Of a stretch of DNA of 64,000 nt, positions 41,521 through 49,051 are shown piece by piece. The DNA is from Gordonibacter pamelaeae (GTDB lineage Bacteria > Actinomycetota > Coriobacteriia > Coriobacteriales > Eggerthellaceae): NCBI RefSeq assembly GCF_042665095.1, contig NZ_JBHTBV010000005.1; one strand, written 5' to 3'. The position numbers were made by a program, and so were the translations under genes. The notes below the pieces were generated by a model, which was not told the DNA's origin, did no database searches, and saw only the letters and a list, made by a program, of their open reading frames with translations. Each line of letters begins with the position of its first letter. Within the stretch, counting starts at the first letter, position 1.

Positions 41521-43840
41521 AGTGCTTCACGCGGTCGGCTTCCTCGGCGCGCTTGGCGTCGTTGAAGCGGTCGAGGGTGCCCACCAGGTAGCCGGTGATG
41601 CGGCGGATGCGCTCGAAGGCCATGCCGTGCTCCTCCTCGGTGCGACCGCACTTGGGGCACACGTCGCCGATGATGCCGTTGTAGCCGCACACCGGGTCGC
41701 GGTCCACCGGGTGGTTCACCGAGCCGTAGCCGATGCCGCTGTCCTTCATGTGGCGGATGACGGCCTCGAACGCCTCCAGGTTCTCGGACGGGTCGCCGTC
41801 GAGCTCAACGTAGGAGATATGGCCCGCGTTCGTGAGCGCGTGGTACGGCGCCTCGATCTCTATCTTGTCGAACGCGCTGATGTCGTAGTACACCGGCACG
41901 TGGAAGCCGTTCGTGTAGTAGTCGCGGTCGGTGACGCCCGCGATGGAGCCGTAGCGCGCGCGGTCCATGCGCACGAAGCGGCCGGACAGGCCCTCGGCGG
42001 GCGTGGCTATCAGGCCGTAGTTCATCTTGCGCTCGGCCGACAGGCGGTCCAGGTAGCCGCGCATATGCCCGATGATCTCGAGCCCTAAGTTCTGCGACGC
42101 CTGCGACTGGCCATGATGCTGGCCGGTGAGCGCCACGAGCGCCTCCGCCAGGCCGATGAAGCCCACGGACAGCGTGCCGTGCTTCAGCACCTCACGCTGC
42201 TCGTCGCCGGGAGCCAGCTTCTCGGAGTCGATCCACACTCCCTGGCCCATGAGGAACGGCGCGTTGTACACCTTCTTGCGCGCCTGTATCTCGAAGCGCT
42301 CGTCGAGCTGCCCCACCGTGAGCGCCAGCTTCGCGTCCAGCAGGTCGAAGAACAGGTCGAGGTCGCCCTTGCTGCGGATGGCCAGGCGCGGCAGGTTGAT
42401 GGACGTGAACGACAGGTTGCCGCGCCCGGGCGTGACCTCGCGGTCGGGGTCGTACACGTTGCCCATGACGCGCGTGCGGCAGCCCATGTAGGCGATCTCC
42501 GTCTCCGGCGTGCCCTGGTAGTACTGGATGTTGAACGGCGCGTCCAGGAAGCTGAAGTTGGGGAACAGGCGCTTCGCCGAGCAGTGCATGGCCAGCTTGA
42601 ACAGGTCGTAGTTCGGGTCCTCGGGGTTGTAGTTCACGCCCTCCTTCACGCGGAAGATCTGCACGGGGAAGATGGGCGTCTCACCGGAGCCGAGGCCGCC
42701 CTCGGTGGCCAGCAGCATGTTCTTCACCACCATGCGGCCCTCCGGGCTCGTGTCCATGCCGTAGTTCACGGAGCTGAACGGCGTCTGGGCGCCGGCGCGG
42801 GAGTGCATGGTGTTCAGGTTGTGCACGAGCGCCTCCATGGCCTGGAACGTGGCGCGGTCGGTGTCGGCGTGCGCGTTCCTCGCCGTGTAGGCGAGCGCCT
42901 TGTCCGCAAGCGCCTCGTCCACGCCGGCCGCGACGAGCGCCTCCCGCACGGCGACCTCGAAGCCCTCGTCCCTCTTGAGGCTGGCCCAGAGGCCCGTCTG
43001 CTCCTCGACGGCCGCGAGCGTGTCCTGAGCGAACGCGCGGGCATCGTCCACCACGCCGTCAGCCAAGAGGTCGACCGCCTCGGCCAGGTGCTTCTTGTAC
43101 AGGCGGCGGTACGTCTTCTTCACACCCTCGGCCAGGCCGTAGTCGAAGTCGCAGATGGCCTGCCCGCCGTGCTGGTCATTCTGGTTGGACTGGATGGCGA
43201 TGCAGGCGAGCGCCGCGTAGCTCGTGATGTCGTTCGGCTCGCGCAGCACGCCGTGGCCCGTGGAGAAGCCGCCCTTGAAGAGCTTCTTCAGCTCGATCTG
43301 GCAGCACGTGGTAGTGAGCGTGTAGAAGTCCATGTCGTGGATGTGGATGTCACCCTCGCGATGCGCCCGCGCGAACTTCGGGTCGATAACGCACATCTCG
43401 TAGAACTGCTTGGCAGACTCCGAGCCGTACTTGAGCATGGTGCCCATGGCGGTGTCGGCGTCGATGTTGGCGTTCTCGCGCTTCATGTCCGAGTCGCTGG
43501 CCTTGGAGAACGTGATGTCCTTGAGCGTCTGGATGAGGCGGCTGTTCACGTCGCGGGCGCGGCTGCGCTCGGCGCGGTAGAGGATGTAGGACTTGGCCGT
43601 CTGCACGAAGCCGGACTCGATGAGCGTCTCCTCCACGAGGTCCTGCACGCCCTCCACCGTGGGCACGCCCTCGATGGCGCCGCTTTCCAGCTTCTCCACC
43701 ACCTTGCGCGCGATGTCCTCGGCGGCCGTGCGATCCTGCATGGCGCCGCACGCCTGGAACGCGCGCTCCACCGCCTCGGCGATCTTGCCCTCGTTGAATT
43801 CCGCCGTGCGCCCGTCGCGCTTGATGATGGTGGTGACCAT
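41489..43840 (-). CDS. nrdD: Anaerobic ribonucleoside-triphosphate reductase
   Basis: A 783-residue class III reductase that makes deoxynucleotides without oxygen. Residues 1-95 form an ATP-cone (TIIKRDGRTAEFNEGKI), the catalytic barrel follows, and the C-terminus has the glycyl radical loop DPVCGYNGIIGD next to the zinc site CPKCGR. Its last codons (SADQPSQ) lie in the distal palindrome of repeat copy 3. NrdR-like boxes lie about 100 bases upstream. Confidence 0.95.
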   Translation of the reverse strand: MVTTIIKRDGRTAEFNEGKIAEAVERAFQACGAMQDRTAAEDIARKVVEKLESGAIEGVPTVEGVQDLVEETLIESGFVQTAKSYILYRAERSRARDVNSRLIQTLKDITFSKASDSDMKRENANIDADTAMGTMLKYGSESAKQFYEMCVIDPKFARAHREGDIHIHDMDFYTLTTTCCQIELKKLFKGGFSTGHGVLREPNDITSYAALACIAIQSNQNDQHGGQAICDFDYGLAEGVKKTYRRLYKKHLAEAVDLLADGVVDDARAFAQDTLAAVEEQTGLWASLKRDEGFEVAVREALVAAGVDEALADKALAYTARNAHADTDRATFQAMEALVHNLNTMHSRAGAQTPFSSVNYGMDTSPEGRMVVKNMLLATEGGLGSGETPIFPVQIFRVKEGVNYNPEDPNYDLFKLAMHCSAKRLFPNFSFLDAPFNIQYYQGTPETEIAYMGCRTRVMGNVYDPDREVTPGRGNLSFTSINLPRLAIRSKGDLDLFFDLLDAKLALTVGQLDERFEIQARKKVYNAPFLMGQGVWIDSEKLAPGDEQREVLKHGTLSVGFIGLAEALVALTGQHHGQSQASQNLGLEIIGHMRGYLDRLSAERKMNYGLIATPAEGLSGRFVRMDRARYGSIAGVTDRDYYTNGFHVPVYYDISAFDKIEIEAPYHALTNAGHISYVELDGDPSENLEAFEAVIRHMKDSGIGYGSVNHPVDRDPVCGYNGIIGDVCPKCGRTEEEHGMAFERIRRITGYLVGTLDRFNDAKRAEEADRVKHFIASADQPSQ

Positions 43841-43932
43841 GCGTGCTGTTCCTCTCTGCCGGTTTTTCCTTTTGCGAGCAGTGGTTATGCTGCGGTTATA
43901 CCCCGAGTTTCCACTGCCTTTAAATCATTTTT

Positions 43933-43980
43933 CCACAATATGTTGTGGTTGGTTCTCGCTTTAGCGTGGACATATAGTAC
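43933..43980 (-). promoter_or_regulatory. NrdR box pair upstream of nrdD
   Basis: The first box CCACAATATGTTGTGG (43933-43948) is a near-perfect palindrome close to the NrdR consensus. A second, weaker site has a good half TATAGT at 43973-43978 and would be centred 32 bases away, the usual spacing of paired NrdR boxes. NrdR represses reductase genes when dATP is high. The second box is degenerate. Confidence 0.55.
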
Positions 43981-44113
43981 CGGGGAGCGGGAGAGAAAAC
44001 AAGGGGGATAAATGTTACAAATCTACTTCCATTCGAAAATCACGAAGGGCATCACAGGAACTTCAGAAATGCGGGCATGCGGGAGCAGAGGGGCCGAGCG
44101 GGAAGGAGCGGCC

Positions 44114-44383
44114 CTACTCCACCGTGCCGTACACCTGGCCCCAGGCGTGGCCGCCGAGGGCGGAGTTGACTTGGTCGCAGAGGCGCTGGCGGGTGTAGGA
44201 CCCCGGGGGGAGCAGCCTGACCACCTCCATGAGGTCGTCGGGAAGGTCGGCCGCCTCGGCGGCTATCACCGCGTCGAGCCGGCGCACGGTGTCGTCGGCC
44301 GAGGCGCCGGCGAACAAGCCGTCCACCATGTCCTGCAGGGCGCCGTAGTGCGGGCTGCGCTCGATGTTGGAACCAGAAGCCAT
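44114..44383 (-). CDS. Conserved-looking 89-residue partner of the methyltransferase-like gene
   Basis: A small soluble protein (MASGSNIERSPHYGALQDMV...LGGHAWGQVYGTVE) with no recognised family. It looks helical and acidic in its first 60 residues, with LLPPGSYTRQRLCDQVN toward the end. A strong GGGAGAGG ribosome-binding site overlaps the end of the upstream methyltransferase-like gene, four bases away, so the two are made together. Confidence 0.65.
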   Translation of the reverse strand: MASGSNIERSPHYGALQDMVDGLFAGASADDTVRRLDAVIAAEAADLPDDLMEVVRLLPPGSYTRQRLCDQVNSALGGHAWGQVYGTVE

Positions 44384-44387
44384 GCGC

Positions 44388-45344
44388 CTACCTCTCCCGC
44401 GCGGCGGAAAGCAGCGTCGCCAGGTCGGCCTCGTCCTCGGCAGGGTCGGCGCCGCGGGGCGCCACGACGTCGAAGCCGTCCGTGGCCGCCGCCAGCGCGC
44501 CGGTGTAGGCCGGCGTGGCGTCGCCCACGGCGCGCAGGAACTGGGCGCCCGCCGCCCGCAGGCGTGCCGCGGCATCGACCATGACGTCGGGGCAGTAGTA
44601 GGGATTCTCGGGCGTGGGGGCTCCCTGCCGCGGCGCGTGCTCGGCCACGCGCAGCTGCACGAGCACCGGCAGGTCGGTCGCAGCGCAGGCGCGCTCGACG
44701 AGCGCCGCGGCCCGATCGGCGGGCGCGCCGGTAGTGATGCCCGCCACGGAGGCGCCGAACTCGCCCATGAGCGCCACGGCCTCCTCGACCGTCGTGCGGC
44801 CGTCGGCAACGCGGCCCTCGCCGTCCACGTCGATGGCCGCGAACACGGGCAGGTCGGTGGCCTGCCGCATGCCCATGAGCGCGCACTTGAGGTCGACGGG
44901 GCTCGCGAACCCTCCCAGCAGGAACGCGTCGAGCGCCGCGCCCTCGAACGCGCGCGCCGCGCGGGCGTACTGGCTGCGGTTCTCGTTGAGCGACGCCGCG
45001 CTGGAGCCGTCGAGCGGCAGCCCGCACGGCCCCACCTCCGCCAGCACGTGCTGGGGCTTGAGCGATTCCACGATGCCGAGCGCCGCGCGGGCGAGGTCTC
45101 CCAGGCGGTCCTCCATGCCGTGGTGGGCCAGGCGGGCGGGCGCGATGCCCTCCGTGCCGGCAACGAGGCACTGGGCGCCGGCGATGGACTCCAGGCGCAG
45201 CGCGTCGCGCACGGCCTCCGGCTCGATGAGGTTCAGGTACTCCAGGTCGCGCGCCACGTCGACGCCCTGGCGGGCGAGCACGGCGGCGAGGGGGGCGGAC
45301 AGCACGAGCATGTCCTTGTGGAAGCGCAGCGCGATATCGGGCAT
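44388..45344 (-). CDS. Homocysteine S-methyltransferase-like barrel protein lacking zinc ligands
   Basis: A 318-residue TIM-barrel protein of the homocysteine S-methyltransferase fold: VLAEVGPCGLPLDGSS, ENRSQYARAARAFEGAALDAFLLGGF and GEFGASVAGITTGAPADRAAALVE match the fold. The zinc-binding Cys of strand six and the final GGCCG pair are missing; the equivalent end reads FLRAVGDATPAYT. It may therefore act on another methyl acceptor or be non-catalytic. The ATG at 45344 follows AAAGGAA. The longer upstream frame enters the sRNA promoter region and is not used. Confidence 0.7.
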   Translation of the reverse strand: MPDIALRFHKDMLVLSAPLAAVLARQGVDVARDLEYLNLIEPEAVRDALRLESIAGAQCLVAGTEGIAPARLAHHGMEDRLGDLARAALGIVESLKPQHVLAEVGPCGLPLDGSSAASLNENRSQYARAARAFEGAALDAFLLGGFASPVDLKCALMGMRQATDLPVFAAIDVDGEGRVADGRTTVEEAVALMGEFGASVAGITTGAPADRAAALVERACAATDLPVLVQLRVAEHAPRQGAPTPENPYYCPDVMVDAAARLRAAGAQFLRAVGDATPAYTGALAAATDGFDVVAPRGADPAEDEADLATLLSAARER

Positions 45345-45573
45345 GGAGGTTCCTTTCTTCGATTCCTCCATGATACCGAAACGACGCGGCGCGCGCAGCG
45401 GATGTCGGGAAAACCCGTCCCTTCGACAGAAGGAGCCGAAACAGCCGCACGGCAACCGGCCAGGCGCCGTGCGCGCGAGCGGTTGCCGCGCGTCCGCGAG
45501 CGGCGGCCATGCAGCCCCGGCCTGCAATTCACCGACCGTGCACGGCCGTTGCACAAGACGAACACGCCTGCAC

Positions 45574-45603
45574 CATAGGTTTTTCAACCCCTGCCTCTAT
45601 AAT
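45574..45603 (+). promoter_or_regulatory. Promoter of structured sRNA 1
   Basis: CATAGGTTTTTCAA begins exactly 24 bases before the -10 box TATAAT (45598-45603). The same layout precedes sRNAs 2 and 3. There is no TTGACA-like -35 hexamer. Confidence 0.6.
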
Positions 45604-45609
45604 GGGCCC

Positions 45610-45743
45610 TGCAAGCGAAAGGCTCCCCTCCTTTTAGTTTGCACTGCTTGTACCCCTTACAAAGCAGTAGCGATGCCCAAGAGCATCGCATCATCCCCTC
45701 CTTGTGGCCCGGCGAGCTCCCCTCTCGCCGGGCCGATCTTTTT
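45610..45743 (+). ncRNA. Structured anti-SD-mimic sRNA, copy 1
   Basis: About 134 nt. Hairpin 1 (45611-45642) has loop CTCCCCT; hairpin 2 (45643-45668) has loop CCCCT and a bulged A; hairpin 3 (45670-45689) pairs GCGATGC with GCATCGC; then a linker with CCCCTCCTT; hairpin 4 (45706-45734) has an 11-bp stem, loop CTCCCCT and a TCTTTTT tail, an intrinsic terminator. CCTCCTT, the 16S anti-Shine-Dalgarno core, occurs in hairpin 1 and in the linker. The three copies covary in hairpins 1 to 3. Inferred function: binding ribosome-binding sites of target mRNAs. No family is recognised. Confidence 0.75.
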
Positions 45744-45869
45744 CTGACCGCCCCCCTTGGCAGCATGCGGGCAGGAGCGTTTGCGGGTAGCCGCGGAGCC
45801 TGCGGAAGGCGGACTTTACCTAATTGTTACTTTCAAGCCCTCTAATTCACAAAACGGCCACTCCTCCGT

Positions 45870-45899
45870 CATATGTTTTTCAAGGTCAACTTTTATACT
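45870..45899 (+). promoter_or_regulatory. Promoter of structured sRNA 2
   Basis: CATATGTTTTTCAAGG begins 24 bases before TATACT (45894-45899). It differs from the copy 3 promoter in only a few positions. Confidence 0.6.
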
Positions 45900-45906
45900 G
45901 GGTGGC

Positions 45907-46041
45907 AGCAAACGAAAGGCTCCCCTCCTTTTTAGTTTGCATCTGCTTTACCCCTTAAAAGCAGAGTCGGTGCCCAATAGGCACCGCATCATCCCCTCCT
46001 TGTGGCCCGGCGGGCTCCCCTCTCGCCGGGCCGATCCTTTT
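45907..46041 (+). ncRNA. Structured anti-SD-mimic sRNA, copy 2
   Basis: Homologue of copy 1. Hairpin 1 pairs GCAAAC with GTTTGC, loop CTCCCCT; hairpin 2 pairs TCTGC/TTTA with TAAA/GCAGA (copy 1 ACTGC/GCAGT), keeping the bulged A; hairpin 3 pairs CGGTGCC with GGCACCG (copy 1 GCGATGC/GCATCGC), a full set of compensatory changes. The terminator stem at 46004-46032 has one G-T pair and ends CCTTTT. The interval to the next copy (46042-46165) holds nothing recognised. Confidence 0.75.
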
Positions 46042-46165
46042 CCCAAGCCTTCCCCTCGGGCCCCGCCGATGCGGGTCGGCAGCCGGCTCCGCCCACCGGC
46101 TCCCGCCAGGTAACGAGAACGTAACGCAAACGGGGCGATAATCGACAAAACGCGCACGTGCAGCC

Positions 46166-46195
46166 CATATGTTCTTCAAGGCCAACTTATATACT
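46166..46195 (+). promoter_or_regulatory. Promoter of structured sRNA 3
   Basis: CATATGTTCTTCAAGG begins 24 bases before TATACT (46190-46195). Confidence 0.6.
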
Positions 46196-46201
46196 GATCC
46201 C

Positions 46202-46337
46202 AGCAAGTGAAAAGGCTCCCCTCCTTTCAACTTGCACTGCTTGTAACCCCTTGCAAAGCAGTAGCGGCGTCCAAGAACGCTGCACATCCCCCTCCTTGTG
46301 GCCCGGCGAGCTCCCCTCTCGCCGGGCCGATCTTTTT
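46202..46337 (+). ncRNA. Structured anti-SD-mimic sRNA, copy 3
   Basis: Homologue of copies 1 and 2. Hairpin 1 pairs GCAAGT with ACTTGC; hairpin 2 keeps ACTGC/GCAGT, a T-G wobble and the bulged A; hairpin 3 pairs GCGGCGT with ACGCTGC. The linker reads CCCCCTCCTTGTG. The terminator stem (46300-46328) is identical to copy 1 and is followed by TCTTTTT. It lies upstream of, but separate from, the dehydrogenase gene, which has its own -10. Confidence 0.75.
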
Positions 46338-46443
46338 CAGGCCGCCCGCTTCCCTGCCCGCCCGCCCCGAGGAGCCGACGCCCGCCCGCGTTACCGCATC
46401 GCATCGCTTCGGCGCCCGGAAGGCCGCGCCGGGCGCGCGGTGC

Positions 46444-46449
46444 TACAAT
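46444..46449 (+). promoter_or_regulatory. Candidate -10 box of the hydroxyacid dehydrogenase
   Basis: GCTACAAT contains TACAAT 47 bases before the ATG at 46496, matching the recurring -10 hexamer of this window. Confidence 0.4.
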
Positions 46450-46495
46450 CGCCGGCAGAGCAAGCCGAGCAGAGCATCTGCGGGAAGGAGCGCCC

Positions 46496-47458
46496 ATGAA
46501 CATCGCGGTTCTCGAAGGATATGTGAACAATCCCGGCGACCTTAGCTGGGACGCCCTCGAATCGTACGGCACCGTCACCGTGTACGACCGCACGCCGCGC
46601 GACCAGCTGGCGCAGCGCATGGCCGACGTCGACGTCGCCGTATCGAGCAAGACGGTCTGGGACGCCGAGGCGCTCGGCTGGGCGCCGCGCCTCAAGATGA
46701 TCGCGCTCACGTCCACCGGCTACAACGTGGTCGACCTCGATGCGGCGCGCGCACGCGGCATCGTGGTGTCGAACGTGCCGGCCTACTCCACGCCCGACGT
46801 GGCGCAGATGACGTTCGCGCTCCTGCTGGAGCTGTGCCTGCACGTGGGCGAGCATTCCCGGCTGGTCATGGACGGCGACTGGACGCGCGCCAAGGACTTC
46901 TCGTTCTGGAGCACGCCGCTCGTGGAGCTGGCGGGGAAGACGATGGGCATCGTCGGCATGGGCAGCATCGGACAGGCGGTGGACCGCATCGCCCGCGCCT
47001 TCGACATGCCCGTGGTGTTCGAGAACCGCTCCCCCAAGCCGCAGCTGGAGGGCGACGGCGTGCGCCAAGCGGGCTTGGACGAGCTGCTGGCCACGGCCGA
47101 CGTGGTGTCGCTGCACGTGCCGGCCACGCCCGAGACCGAGCACATGATGGATGCCGCGGCGCTCGCCAAGATGAAGGACGGCTCCTACCTGCTGAACACC
47201 GCGCGCGGCTCCCTCGTGGACGAGCAGGCCGTGGTGGACGCGCTGCGCTCGGGCAAGCTGGCCGGCTTCGGCGCCGACGTGGTGTCGGTGGAGCCCATGC
47301 GCCCCGACAACCCCCTGCTCCAGGCGAAGGGCGCCAACATCGTCGTCACGCCCCACATCGCCTGGGCCACCCACGAGGCCCGCGAGCGCCTGCTGGCCAC
47401 CGTCGCCGCCAACGTGGGGGCCTTCGTGGACGGCCGCCCGCAGAACGTCGTCGACTAG
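46496..47458 (+). CDS. D-2-hydroxyacid dehydrogenase
   Basis: A 320-residue NAD-dependent dehydrogenase. The dinucleotide motif GIVGMGSIGQAV lies near residue 145; the catalytic Arg, Glu and His are in LLNTARGSLVDEQA, ADVVSVEPM and VTPHIAWAT. The closest pattern is glycerate/hydroxypyruvate reductase-type members of the family, but the substrate cannot be fixed. GGGAAGGAGCG precedes the ATG. It stands alone between the sRNA array and the convergent hisS gene; a GC-rich stem 47484-47509 lies in the gap. Confidence 0.88.
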   Translation: MNIAVLEGYVNNPGDLSWDALESYGTVTVYDRTPRDQLAQRMADVDVAVSSKTVWDAEALGWAPRLKMIALTSTGYNVVDLDAARARGIVVSNVPAYSTPDVAQMTFALLLELCLHVGEHSRLVMDGDWTRAKDFSFWSTPLVELAGKTMGIVGMGSIGQAVDRIARAFDMPVVFENRSPKPQLEGDGVRQAGLDELLATADVVSLHVPATPETEHMMDAAALAKMKDGSYLLNTARGSLVDEQAVVDALRSGKLAGFGADVVSVEPMRPDNPLLQAKGANIVVTPHIAWATHEARERLLATVAANVGAFVDGRPQNVVD

Positions 47459-47525
47459 GACGGCTTGCGAACCACCGGGCAACGCGCGGGGGGGGCCGGC
47501 TCCCCGCGCAGGGCGCCGGGCCTCG

Positions 47526-48887
47526 CTACGCGCCGAACACCTCGTCGATGCTCGGGGGCTCGAAGCCCTGGGGCTCGGCGGACAGGCGGGCGAGCAGCGC
47601 CTTCGTCGCCGCAAGGTCTGCAAGGCGCTCCTCGTGCGTCTGCATGTTGCGCACCTTCACCTTGCCCTCGGCCAGCTCGTCGGGCCCGAGCACGGCCACC
47701 TGGGCAGCATCCAGCTTGTCGGCCAGCTTGAACTGGCTCTTGAGGCTGCGGTGCTGGTGGTCCATCTCGCCGGCGAACCCGGCGTCGCGCATGGCCTGCA
47801 CGAGCGAGAACGCCTCCGCCCGCACCGAGTCGTCCACGCAGGCCACGAAGAAGTCGCAGCGCGCGGCCGGAGGGAATGCGCGGCCCGCCGCCTCGAGCGC
47901 CAGCACGCAGCGCTCGTAGCCGAGCGCCCAGCCGAAGCCCGGCGTGGGACGGCCGCCCACCTCTTGGGCCAGCTTGTCGTAGCGCCCGCCGCCGCCGATG
48001 GCGTTCTGGCTGCCCATGCCCTCGGTCACCTGCACCTCGAACACCGTGCGCGTGTAGTAGTCCAGCCCGCGCACGAGCTTCGAGTCCTCCACGTAGGCGA
48101 GCCCCGCGCCGTCCAGATAGGCCTTCACGGCCTCGTAGTGCGCGCGGCAGTCGTCGCACAGGTGGTCGGTGATCTTCGGCGCGCCCTCCATGACGGCGGC
48201 GCAGCCGGGGTTCTTGCAGTCGAACGCGCGTAGCGGGTTGATCTCCGCGCGGCGGTTGCACTCCTCGCAGAGCTCGCCCGCATGCTCGGCCATGAACGCG
48301 CGCACGGCCTCGCGGTACGCCGGGCGGCACGCCTCGCAGCCCATGGAGTTCACCAGCAGGCGCGTGGACTCCACCGGGATGCCGATAGCCGCGTAGAAGC
48401 GCATGAGCATGATGATGCCCTCGGCGTCCACGCTCGGCTCCTCCGCGCCCAGGCACTCGATGCCCACCTGGTTGAACTGGCGCTGGCGGCCCTTCTGCGG
48501 GCGCTCGGCGCGGAACATCGGCCCCGCGTACATGAGCTTCGCCGGCTGCGCGCCCTGCGGCACCAGATCGTGCTGCACCACGGCGCGCACGACGCCGGCC
48601 GTGCCCTCGGGGCGCAGCGACAGGCGGCTCTTCGCCTTGATGGAGCCGCCGTCCAGGAGCGTCTGCAGGTTCTGGCCCGAGATGGCGGTGAACATCTCCT
48701 TCGACACCACGTCGGTGGCCTCGCCGATGCCGCGCACGAACAGCTCCGTCTGCTCGAACAGCGGCGTCTCGATGGGCAGGTAGCCGTAGCGGCCGAAGAT
48801 GTCGGCAGCCACGGCCTTGAAGTGCGCCCAGAACTTCGCCTCGTCGGGAAGCAGGTCGCGCGTGCCTTCGGGGGATTGTATCGCCAT
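47526..48887 (-). CDS. hisS: Histidine--tRNA ligase
   Basis: A 453-residue class II HisRS. Motif 2 lies around MYAGPMFRAERPQKGRQRQFNQVGIE, the histidine-A motif in LVRGLDYYTRTVFEV, motif 3 in GFGWALGYERCVL, and the C-terminal anticodon-binding domain has RSLKSQFKLADKLDA. An inserted Cys-rich segment (CEACRPAY, CEECNRR, CKNPGC, CDDCRAHY) is typical of a subset of HisRS. TACAAT at 48928-48933 is a likely -10. Confidence 0.95.
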   Translation of the reverse strand: MAIQSPEGTRDLLPDEAKFWAHFKAVAADIFGRYGYLPIETPLFEQTELFVRGIGEATDVVSKEMFTAISGQNLQTLLDGGSIKAKSRLSLRPEGTAGVVRAVVQHDLVPQGAQPAKLMYAGPMFRAERPQKGRQRQFNQVGIECLGAEEPSVDAEGIIMLMRFYAAIGIPVESTRLLVNSMGCEACRPAYREAVRAFMAEHAGELCEECNRRAEINPLRAFDCKNPGCAAVMEGAPKITDHLCDDCRAHYEAVKAYLDGAGLAYVEDSKLVRGLDYYTRTVFEVQVTEGMGSQNAIGGGGRYDKLAQEVGGRPTPGFGWALGYERCVLALEAAGRAFPPAARCDFFVACVDDSVRAEAFSLVQAMRDAGFAGEMDHQHRSLKSQFKLADKLDAAQVAVLGPDELAEGKVKVRNMQTHEERLADLAATKALLARLSAEPQGFEPPSIDEVFGA

Positions 48888-48927
48888 GGAGGGTTCCTTT
48901 TCGTCTCGTGCGTTTCGATTGCCCGCT

Positions 48928-48933
48928 ATTGTA
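48928..48933 (-). promoter_or_regulatory. Candidate -10 box of hisS
   Basis: Minus strand GCGCTACAATAGC, with TACAAT about 41 bases upstream of the hisS ATG. Confidence 0.4.
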
Positions 48934-49021
48934 GCGCATCCGGAGACCGCGCACGAAGAAGGAACGGTGGCGGCATGCGCGGGGCCCAGGGGGAGGCCTG
49001 CCGCGCAGCCGCTTCGAAGTT

Positions 49022-49051
49022 GTTATCGCGCGCTGCGTCGCGCGCGGTAAC
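49022..49051 (-). terminator. Hairpin overlapping the dsrN stop codon
   Basis: A 12-bp stem (one G-T pair) GTTACCGCGCGC with loop GACGCA covers the last dsrN codons and the TAA. No T run follows, so it may be an RNA-stability element instead of a terminator. Confidence 0.4.

Noticed and set aside
45584..46200. Minus-strand peptides across the sRNA array, each preceded by AAGGAGGGG and an ATG, two sharing GYKQCKLKGGEPF.
   Set aside because: Copy 2 stops early, stem covariation ignores codon phase, and the -10 boxes and T-run terminators all point to plus-strand RNA. The GGAGGGG is just the complement of the C-rich loops.
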